In this document: positions 10,478 to 22,200 of the stretch, one piece after another
Numbering within the stretch: the stretch's first letter is position 1
Layout: the number at the start of each line of letters is the position of its first letter
NCBI RefSeq assembly: GCF_001039355.2
Contig: NW_019775540.1
Coordinates: forward strand, 29,271 to 93,270
Direction: 5' to 3'
From: Lingula anatina
Lineage: Eukaryota; Brachiopoda; Lingulata; Lingulida; Lingulidae
DNA length: 64,000 nt
Translations under genes and position numbers: made by a program
The notes under the pieces: model-generated
The model's input: only the letters and a program-made list of their open reading frames with translations
What the model was told of the DNA's origin: nothing
The model's database searches: none

Positions 10478-13400
10478 TTATATATGGAAGTTGGGGTAAG
10501 TGTCAAATCTCCTGGCGTACTCCTCAACTGCAGCATAACAGAACCTGTATTGCTCCTGGAAAGAATGAATTGGTGATAAACATTTACGGTGAATGATACT
10601 GCACAGTAAAACTAACTCTACCCATCCACAGTTCGTTCATTTACAGCTACCACATAATTCTAAAAATATGACGAGCGAAAGATATACACATATGAAGATA
10701 TTTCACAAGGATTCTATAGCAAAGTCAACCACATACCAAACTGTCTATGAACTTCGGTATGTTGATTCGCACGGCTTTGACTGTGTGAAACACGTCCACC
10801 TGTTGTTCCACTTTCATCTTCTCTAATATTCTGGACACGGCACAGAAAACGACACTCTGGTGGGCTCCGTTCCTAAAATAAAACTTTTCATTACTTTGAA
10901 AAATTAAATAATTTCGAATTCAGATGGAAAAAGTGTAGGCCTACATTTATACACTTAAAAAAAGACACTTAAAAATACACTTAAAAAGAATGATGTTTTA
11001 AACAAACATTTTGACACATTTAGATATTCGAATCCATGTGCAACACAACGCAAACTTTATCAATACCGTAAAAGTGTGAAGTGAGAAAATAATGGCCAAG
11101 TACCGAAAATAGAAGGGACCATTCCCACAGATATTTGGATCAATCTATCTCCCTGGGGAGTCTCAATAAATTGCTATCAAATTAACCGGTCACGCCTAGT
11201 AAAGCTGTTAGGGGGTAATTATCTTTACCCCTAGATGATTTGGTAGGCGTGACAGACAATTAAGCCTCCTGAGCTGATAGCAATTTAACGTGAACCCCAT
11301 GGGAGTTAGGTTGATCTGGATGGATCGATCTAAGTATGGGAACCAAGTCTTATTTTCCAATACAAACCATGTGAGAAGATAGGTGCTGTATAAAAAACAA
11401 ACAAGGAGCCGACTTAAAAGAAAAAATGAATAAACTAGCGTCTTAAAAAAACAGCATCACGACGTGATCCGAGATTTTCTAAATGAGTTAATATACAAAA
11501 ATTTCACACACACGCGCGAGCGAAGAACCATTGTTGGTCGATAGCAAAATTATTTGTATCTTATTTAAGTGAATGAAATGAACTGTAATTGACTATTGAT
11601 AAGCTATTTACCCGATTTCTACTTTTTAGCGTCAAATCCTTGACAGCACAAGAATTCCCAATATCGTGCGTAGATATCACTTCCACTGTGAAAGGCCCAT
11701 AGGTCGTAGAACCAGATTTAGGCACGTACATTGCATCTGTCTAAAAAGATAAATACAGTAATAGTGGATAGAATGTGATATGTCATCTTGATAGATAGTG
11801 TTCCAAACTAAAATATTAAAAAATAGAAAACCATAAAAAACATCAATGTTGGTATATTTGCAATATCGCATCCCAACGAAACAGTCTCAGGGCAAATTCA
11901 GTGTACATTCTTATGAGTTATGTCATTATGATTATTTTCATTAATATATAATTATCCTAACATAAAGACTTCACTTAAACAAGGCTTACTCTTGCCAATT
12001 CTGCTGCTTCGTTCACCATGACTATTGTAGCAGAACTATGATCATACATCATTCTCCAGAAATCCACCACAGTATCAGATAAAGGCATCTGCGTCACGAT
12101 GTAGGTATCAGCACGGCGGTAACCCTGGAAGAACCATTAAAATACCATAATGAATACTTGCAGATATACTCGATGCCTATAAGATATGCACACGATTATA
12201 CATGTAAATCAGCGTGTTCAACGATTCTATCCTACCGTATATATTTCAAATATTGCAATGTTTTAATATCAGATTCAATATCTCGTTAAAAACAGAATGA
12301 ACTGGCTTACATCGATGTAGACAGCATTGATGTTGTCAGCACCGCATCCGTTTGCTGGGTTAATGTTCCTGACACGGTTTTTGTTTACATTGACTGAATC
12401 CAATGCTGATTTGTTGGTGTCATCAGATCCAACAAACATGTGTTGAAGAACCTTAAAACCAACAAAAACACATATAGATCTCAACTTGTAAAAGTACTAA
12501 ATGCTGTAATCGAAAAAATAAAAATAATATGATAGCGTATTAATAAGACTGTTGTTTCATAAACTGACTTAAGTACCGGTATGTATCACACTAATACAGC
12601 AGATAGGTTAACTGGTTATTTGCCTTTATCAACATTCTAACTCATCCAAACCTGCTATGAACAATGATGGGACCTCGACATTGCGCCGTTCTCTGATAAC
12701 TTTTGACCTTATCTCGGAACTGCACCAAGCTGAGGCGTTTAGGGGCACTCCGTGGTCAGGCCAGCCAGTGAAATGGAATTGTTGCACTGTTCTGATGGAG
12801 GAATTGGACTGAAACAAATTATAGGTACAACTACTATCACTGACAACAGTTTATCTTCGATATAGCTGGTCTACCTTCACATCACTAACGGTAACGGTAT
12901 ATTTTCCATATATTTTACGTATAGTTGGTGTACCGTCAACCTACCACGCATTACAAGAACCATATACCCTCGTATACTATATCTGCTAACCGTTTTAAAT
13001 AACAAATTGGTGGGAAAACGGTTGTTGAGAATCGCTTAACTTGGTTAATTTATTTAACAAAGAATTTAACTCTCATCTGATGACTTAACCATAGATATAT
13101 GCAGCGTTCGCACTGTAAAGTCTGGGTGAGTCTCTACCTTCTTTAAAGTCACGGCTATGAAGCCAAATTGTTTGCTGTCTTTGTCAGGCCAATAGTTAGC
13201 GCACTTTGCCTGATTATATTATATTATATTATATTATATTATATTATATTATATTATATTATAACCACTTATGTCAAATATATACTGGTGTATAGCAACT
13301 AAAATATCACTGAAACCACTCTTACCCAGCAAAACAGAAAGTTTTATAATCGTTTATACATAATATATATATATATAAATATATTAATTTCCCAAGCACC

Positions 13401-16400
13401 TTAGCATCCTCCGTCAAGTTGGTCAACATGACAATCAGAGGTGAATCTTGCCAGACCATTCGCCAAAAATCCTCCAAATACTCCAAAACAAATATGTTAA
13501 CATGTATAAACAAGAACAGAAAAAGTGACTCCAAAGCCAATAAGTGTACTTACATCTATATAGTTAGCGTTGATGTAATCAGAATGGGGGTCATCAGGTA
13601 CAGGCCTACCCAACTACCAGACTCGGCACCGAATGATCCAGAATTCACCGGTAGATCAGACCACACTTCCCGTTTTCAAGGTGTGTATCAGATCGCATTA
13701 CACAGTATCATACCCTGAACAAATTTTGAGTGGTGATGCAATGCTTTTCAACCCCGCTGAGAATCGTCACTATCACATCGCGTACTAGGCAAGAGCGGTG
13801 TCGCGGTGATACACTTAAAATGCATTTTATAATAAGACATGCTGAGGAGCGCGAGCATCTGCCGCAGCGCAAGTGGCGCGCGCCAATTGCTCACCGTGTG
13901 CGGGGTGCTTAAGTTGCCAGTTAACTTCTGTTAGTATACAATGTATCATACATATGGTTTTGTGAATAGATTGTTCTTTATGTATTTGTTTCCATATCTC
14001 TGTTGATAGAGATATAAAAGATATATTTACTGAGTATTTCGACAGGACTAAAGCCACTAAAGGCACATATATAGATTTGATGGTCACTATAATTTTTTAA
14101 TAATAATTGATTAATGCTGCATATTTATAGGCGATGGTTTTCAACTTATTGTTGGCTTATAATATTCAAACAGAAAGACAAAAAGGAAGGGGAAATGAAA
14201 AAAGGAGGGAAACAGACATTTTGCAGTTTAGTATACATTAATCATGCTCTCTCTAAGATTCATGAGCAAAATTTCGTAAAGGAACATGCAAAATAATGAT
14301 ATTGCGATTAATGTTGAAATTGACACTATTTTGAAATTATATACATTACCACACTTGATCACAAAGCTTTAATGTATTTTATGACATTTTTCTTTTCATT
14401 TTATTCACAGTATAACTAGTAAACACTGTGACAAAAAAGGTTCACGTTCTTAAACAGCCGGTTGTACTTGATAATTAATGCAAATGAAGTGTACTGGTAA
14501 TGCATTGTAATGTCTTGGATTTTTTTTTTTTTTTTTGCCAAAAGTATTTAACATAAAACAACCAAAGAGTGCATTTTTAAATTATATCATTGACAGTCCA
14601 ACACATGGTAGAGATTGTAACAGCATGAAGCCTTGGTTTTGAAGGTGGATTTATTACTATAATCATGTTAATTTATCATTTTTTTCTACTATCATAACAG
14701 TCCAGATAAAATTGTTCAACATTTTTCAGTATGTTGTATATGTTGAATAAAGAATTTGAAAGAAATATATATATCCGTTAAAAATACTTATCTGTCAATA
14801 AAAATGAAAGAAACGATCCACTCATCTTATCAATGTCACATGTAACACAAATAACATTTAAAATACAGGGCCAAGTTTTATAAAGGACATTTAGCACTAA
14901 CCAGTGTTTAACTCTAACCAGACCTAAACAGTCTGGGCCCAGTTTTATAAAGGACGTTTAGCACTAACCAGTGGATAAGCCTAACCAGTGGATAAATTCC
15001 CCTAACACCCATTAACTAAAAGATGGTTTAATTGTGTTTTATATACAGTCTTCTAACAGAAAACAGCCAACTGGCCAGTTAACTGGCCAGTGTCTGACTG
15101 GATTAAATAATTATTTAAAGGTCAGTTTACTAACAGACTATTAAGGTCTGGTTAGAGTTAAACACTGGTTAGTGCTAAACGTCCTTTATAAAACTGGGCC
15201 CTGGTAGTTAACTGACCTTTATAATAATTATTTAATCTAGTTAAACACTGGCCAGTTAACTAATTGGTTGTTTTCCGTCAGAAGACTGTATATGAAACAC
15301 AATTTAACCATCTTTTAGTTAATGGGTGTTAGGAGAATTTATTCACTGGTTAGGCTTATCCACTGGTTAGTGCTAAACGACCTTTATAAAACTGGGCCCA
15401 GATTTTTTAGCTTGCACATTTACCACTGAAAATTTTGACCAGCGCCTTAGATATTGTTTTTGCATAAATATCAGTCATAGCATGGTAATATGGAATTGGG
15501 ACTAAAACCTATACAGACAGTAACATACATCAACAAAAAAANNNNNNNNNNNNNNNNNNNNNNNNNNNNNNNNNNNNNNNNNNNNNNNNNNNNNNNNNNN
15601 NNNNNNNNNNNNNNNNNNNNNNNNNNNNNNNNNNNNNNNNNNNNNNNNNNNNNNNNNNNNNNNNNNNNNNNNNNNNNNNNNNNNNNNNNNNNNNNNNNNN
15701 NNNNNNNNNNNNNNNNNNNNNNNNNNNNNNNNNNNNNNNNNNNNNNNNNNNNNNNNNNNNNNNNNNNNNNNNNNNNNNNNNNNNNNNNNNNNNNNNNNNN
15801 NNNNNNNNNNNNNNNNNNNNNNNNNNNNNNNNNNNNNNNNNNNNNNNNNNNNNNNNNNNNNNNNNNNNNNNNNNNNNNNNNNNNNNNNNNNNNNNNNNNN
15901 NNAAAAAAAAAAAAAAAAAAAAAAAAAAAAGAATTACCGACCATATTTAACACAAATATCCGCCAAAGTGGGAATAGATAAAAATGTAAACAAACATTCA
16001 GTTGGGCTCGTCTTGGCCGATATATGACGTCAAATCTTGACTTGACACAATCTTCCTACAAATACAGCTAAAGCATTTGTTTACAACGATAGATTTGAAT
16101 AAAATTTAAGCCACACAATTATGGCTTTTAAACACATTAGGCAGGCTCTGGAATTTCCCGCACACTCTCTAGTTTGTAAATTAAAGTGATAGTTACGATG
16201 TTGCCAAGGAAAAATGTCACCGCGACGTGTTAGTTTGGCGAACATAAACCCGGTCAAATCAAACATTTCAAAATGAAATATTATATGGGTATGAAACTTT
16301 AATGCCCAATTAATATACCCTCTGATTGGAAGTATTAGATATTTACTTCTGCAGATAATATTGACATTTTTCGGTCAAATTTTTATTGTTTCACAAAACG

Positions 16401-17736
16401 AACGCGACGTAACGTAATGGCGCATGAAAATTAAAACGACGTAAAATCCCTACGCCGTGACAGTATGTGTCCTACTGATCTATGGAAATATCTGTGCCCT
16501 TCTCCACACTGTCATCCGAGTGTTCCCAGTTGAGTTCCATGTAGGGGTTTTCCGGCAGAGGGTTATTTGGAAGTTCGTAATCTGTATGAAGATTTTAAAA
16601 AAGGGAAATACAGTTGATGGGGATAACCATTAATAGGCCCATTATCTTAAACTTAGGCCTACTTGTTTTATCAACTGGTGAAATAAATAAAAATAAAAAC
16701 TGAAGCATGCACTAGACATTTACGTAAATATGGTATATGTGTTTCAATTTTTATTCCTCATTTCCCTAACACCCATTAACTAAAAGATGGTTTAATTGTG
16801 TTTTATATACAGTCTTCTAACAGAAAACAGCCAACTGGCCAGTTAACTGGCCAGTGTCTGACTGGATTAAATAATTATTTAAAGGTCAGTTTACTAACAG
16901 ACTATTAAGGTCTGGTTAGAGTTAAACACTGGTTAGTGCTAAACGTCCTTTATAAAACTGGGCCCTGGTAGTTAACTGACCTTTATAATAATTATTTAAT
17001 CTAGTTAAACACTGGCCAGTTAACTAATTGGTTGTTTTCCGTCAGAAGACTGTATATGAAACACAATTTAACCATCTTTTAGTTAATGGGTGTTAGGAGA
17101 ATTTATTCACTGGTTAGGCTTATCCACTGGTTAGNGTTTGAATCTACAACAGGATATCCAAAGCATAGGCCCTATACACTTCGAAAATTGTACAAGCCTC
17201 AAATCACGCCAATGAAGCTGTAGGCCTACTGTAGGCCTACATATCTGTCATCCAATATAGCCTACGCCCCTGAAATTCATTCTACATACCTCCTCTGTCT
17301 TTCTTTAGATTTAACGTCGTCATTTCTCTTTCAGGTGAACCACTTGGACGGTTGGCTTCGCATCCACGCCCCCGCCTTCTAACGAAGTTTAACATATTGT
17401 GAGTCATATAGGATATAAAATATATAAATTTATTACAAATTTACTGGTGTAGCTCTTACCGATACGTACTATCAAATGCCCTCCTATGTTAATACAAACT
17501 AATCGTTTCTATTTCTATAGGGTACAGATGAATGGATTGAAACAAGACAAATGGCATGTGGGTTTTATACTTTCGGACTTCGTTGCATCAACATGTTGAT
17601 ATGTAACTTTAATGAATATCCATCAGGTTACACTTAAATATATTGGAATACATGTAGCAATGTCATACTCCTGATTGAATACAGAAAAAAAACTTTTACG
17701 TGTTATACAGTACTCGATTTCCCTGAATTTCCGATC

Positions 17737-17792
<56 letters not shown>

Positions 17793-19211
17793 TACCTTAT
17801 ATATACCAAAACTGCGATAGCCACACCTGCCACAACCAATATGGCTGCAACAACTCCTCCAACGACGCCACCGATAGGTGGATCTAGAACATGGCCAATG
17901 GTAATCATAACATAGTTGACGTGATTGCAATGTGTGCTAACGAAGCTGACTTTGTATCAAAAATTACTGCTGATTAGTTTAATCATATTACAAATTATTT
18001 GAAATTTAGACGTATTTCATCTGTATAATTCTATCTATTCCGTCTACATTAGTATGACGGTTCTTAAAAGGAACTTACTGTTCTTTTTACTCTGTTGTGT
18101 TTCTTCGGGAATTTCAGTTGGAGGTACATTTGGCGCTAGAATTATTATGATTTCTGAAGACTAACACCTGGATAATTTGGGGACTCTGGTTTAACGAATC
18201 GTGTACAGCATGCAATGCAATAAAAATACCTTTACACGAAAACAAGAAAAACAAAATCAGTGAACTTATATTGCTTGCATTTCGCGTGTTAAAAGAAGAA
18301 ATCTGCTACACATGACAGATGATATATAACAGTTGGAACGTTTTATTTTTCAATTTACGTGGTAATAAGTACTTCATACCTCTAGGGTGTGTCCACGTAA
18401 CCAGCTGTGATGACTCTCCATACCCTGCCGACGTTCCGGCTTTCAAACTACACGTATACCTAGTCCCCGCTGCCAAATTGGTGAAAACATGACTTCTTGT
18501 AGGCATGGATAGATTCTGTTGTAAGTCAATATTACCATCTGCGTTGCATTCAATCTGAAACCAATATAAAAATCATGGAAACAAGAAAAATATAGGACTA
18601 TAACAAAGGGTCAACATCTGTAATAACAAATATAGAGTTACCTTGTAACCAGTTATTAGCCCATTTCTTATAAACGGCTCTCCCCATGAAAGTTCTAAAG
18701 ATGTTTCCGACCGGCGTGTAGTGGTGAAGTTAGTAGGTGGTCCAGGTTCTGTGTAAAAATAATAAAGATGTGTTACACCTACATCGAAATAAAACTTAAA
18801 CATCAATGTCTACATTATCATAACTCTTCTTATTTTCGCTGATTATTATGGATAAGAAACTTGGCTTGTCTCAATTTATAAAGATATCTGTTAAATACGT
18901 ACTTCCTTCAACTGTTATGGTTTGTATGATGTCACTATAATCTCCGAAACCAATGATGGTCTTTGCACGAATCTAAGGTGGAAATGTGAATTTTAGTCAT
19001 CAGTTTTCACCAGGTTAATGTCTAAAATACGGATACATCAAAAGCAGTATTCAGTAACATTCTCATTTATGCTTCCACCGTTATATTTTTATTTGAAAAC
19101 AAAATTAGATAAATACAATACCATTTTTGTCAAAATACTTCATGATTCTAATAATTGTATATTGTAGGCAACAGCTGTAGCTTTTTCAACACATGTGCAT
19201 TTTTCTGAAAT

Positions 19212-19260
<49 letters not shown>

Positions 19261-22200
19261 AAAATGCATATATGCGTTATAAACTAACCCGAAACCGGTA
19301 TGTTTTATTGTATCGAAGGTTTTCGATAGATTTCTCCCGGAGACCGGGGTTAACGCTAGCTTCTTTCCAGTTTTCTCCTCCAATTGCATATCCTATATCA
19401 TATTCAGTTATGATTCCTCTAGGAGGTCGTGGTGCTTCCCAATACAACTCTACGACGTCGTGGCCTCGACTTACAACGATAGGCGGTTCCATTTTTGGTG
19501 GAACTGAACAAAGAAAGAATAATTTTCTCGTACTGATATTCAACAAGATCTTCGAGGTAATAACGTAAAGCTCCTGTAACACCGGGATTTCGAGAAAAAA
19601 AAATTGATCCACTCTCGCCGGTGTGTAACAATAGGAAAAAAAGACTACAAAATTTATGATTTCAGGCAGGTTTTATAATCATCAAAATATCAAAAATGAG
19701 ATTTTTCGTGCATCTTTATTACCATTTTGCTGATTTAAAACAATAAAAATCTCCTCGAAAGTATAAAGTATTGGTGTTGATATTTTTTCGCTGCTGGGCA
19801 TAAGCATTAGCACCTCGGAGTGATTGTCGTCCTGCCAACACATATTAACTGGGAGTGGACTAAGCGCCCCGTATCGTCACAGGGCAATTGCACCAGTTGT
19901 TTGTATCTTCCAGCTGATACAATATACGTTCAATGCTGATAAATAAAATCACATACAATTGAATTGATGCAACGTGCGATGAGGTAGTCGACCACTAACA
20001 TATTCCGATCAGATCCCCTGTGGCGCTAAACCCATATGCATATGTACCCTATATGTTATATGCTACTCACAATATCAAGCACGGCCTATCTGATGAGGCA
20101 CAGTTTTGAATACCCAATATAGTTCAAACTATTATCTTGATTTTTTTACTCAAGAGGCGAGAACACAATACATGTAGGTTCTTCAAACATCTTGCCAACT
20201 GTGCATGTCAATAAGTTAACCAGTAACAGAATTATCGAACAGTGGTGTTTGGACTGGACACTATCAACGCCGTCGTACATGTATGTAGCTTTTATGATTT
20301 CGAGGACATTTGGTTCAGTTTGTAGATAGCCAGGACACCTACCTCCTTCCGGTGTGAGCCCGTAAAGTGTGTACACTGGACCCTCAAGATTCAGATTATT
20401 CACCGCTGATATGGTGATTGAATAATTGCTGTGGGGAAGGAGGTTTTCTATGAAAATGTCCTGACTTTGTTTAACATCCATTACTTCCACATTGATGTTG
20501 TCCCCGAACTCCCCTCTGACGGACAGTTTTAGCTTCCTGAATCCTTCACACCTGTGAACCGCTTCCGTCATTCCCTAAGACGTGTACATGTATAGTATGG
20601 TATCAAATAAGTTTCAAATTGTGGATAAGGTTAAAAACGAGCTCGAGAACACAATTCAAATCCCATTTGCAGAAAACAACATTCGAGGATAACTTTGAAC
20701 GCTGTTTAAACAATGATTGTAAAACGTTGTCAACGTGTGTTGACATGCATGTATTAATCAATCTTTCATCGATTTAGTAATGAATTAGAGCATAAGATGA
20801 AGTTACATATCCATGCATATACATGTAAAACACCAGTTGCATAACTATAATGGCGCACCTGTGTTCGTATAGTAATCCGCGAAGCATTCCAATGTGCTTT
20901 CAAGGAAGCTGTTAGAACTGGTTGTGGTATGATTGCAGGAGCTAAAAGAAAACATAGCCATATGTATCTATAAGTACAGGTATGAGAGGGCGTGTGATAG
21001 GTTATGAATGTGACGTGAATTAATTGTACGTATATTAAAACAAACACACAACTGACATTGCGTAGTATCTAAATATGAATGTCGTACTGTTTCATAAAAT
21101 CTAATGAAAATGAAATTCAGATATAATGATAGATTTGATGAGCATACTGCCACATGTCCGACTGTATATACTAGGACTTGGCTTCCCCTGTTGTCCTTCC
21201 TCGTCCTCTAAGGATACAGTGAAGTTATACACGGTGTACTCGAGGAGATTTTCAATGGTGGCCGACGTTATATCCGCAGATGAAGTTTTGGTACTATCAA
21301 TAGCATGACCGTCTTTCCAGGCTCTGGTGGTGTAAGAGCGTACGCTTCCTACACCTTGGTTTATCCCCGGGGACCAGCTGTCCCAGGTTAAGGTGACAGA
21401 ATGAACCGTTCTAGAGGTAACTGTAGGGACGTTCTCAAAATGCGGTCTTTCTGTTTGAGTGTGGTAAGAAAAGATTATATTTGCTATATCGGCATATTAA
21501 AAAAAACAAATAGATTTTTATTTTAATAGAATAAAATTGTCAAAAGTAATCTGGACTAATGAAATCTGTGTAAATGGTGACAAACATGCCTGTTTCCAAA
21601 AGTAATACAACACATAACAGAGAGAAAGGCGACTTACGTAGATGACATCCATAACCTTTCCAGTAGTTTGCGCATCCTTTAGTGCATTTGAAGCCATTTG
21701 CTATACTGCAGACAAAATCATCTATGCAGTGACACGTGTATCCACATGTTGGTCCAAATGTTCCAGAGGAACACTCTGCAATTCCATTTTAGAAAGAAAA
21801 TGGCATTAAACAAATCTGAACGTTTTTGTATATTAAAAACGAAAACGTGAAAACGAAGTTATTATTAGAATTATCTTTTGGAAAACCATCAAATTTACGG
21901 TTAATTAACTGCTCTGTCCTGATACAAAAGATAATGACTAGATGATCAGTATGTCCAGTATATGCATGTATAATCTTCGTATAAACTACTCCATAGTGAC
22001 AGTAAGTATACTCTACTCTTTTCGGAGCCAAATGATTAAATAATAAAAAAAAAAAAACTCAGAGAGCCCAAACCTCTACCAAGGCTGCTCAATTCTCATT
22101 ATTATTACTTATGCACTAATCAACTAACACTATTTATTAACTCAACACTCATTATTTACTTTCATAAATTAATAAACTGATGAATTAGCCCAATGTCATT

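Larger units (their letters stand above)
10478..13599 (-). pseudogene. Broken tandem phosphatase domains (D1-D2) of the receptor
   Basis: Recognisable pieces: 13553-13599 (DPHSDYINANYID), 13400-13481 (YLEDFWRMVWQ), 13090-13209 (CANYWPDKDSKQFGF), 12652-12808 (FHFTGWPDHGVP), 12311-12451 (NKNRVRNINP ... NINAVYID), 11990-12124 (GYRRADTYIVTQMP), about 11638-11740 (TTYGPFTVEV), 10737-10872 (VFCAVSRILEKM ... VDVFHTVKA) and 10478-10555 (EQYRFCYAAVEEYA, stop TAA). Faults: D1 is cut at its start by a repeat; the exon for the GY..YIATQGP segment is missing; the D1 catalytic exon has a frameshift before GPIIVH and reads Ser where Cys belongs; no GVGRTG exon follows; D2 lacks its WPE-like and Cys-loop exon and reads NGAHQSVVF. 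Assembly loss is an alternative for the missing pieces. Confidence 0.7.

Noticed and set aside
15471-15981. Open frames across the 361-N gap on both strands
   Set aside because: They exist only because N is not a stop; flanks are poly-A/T.
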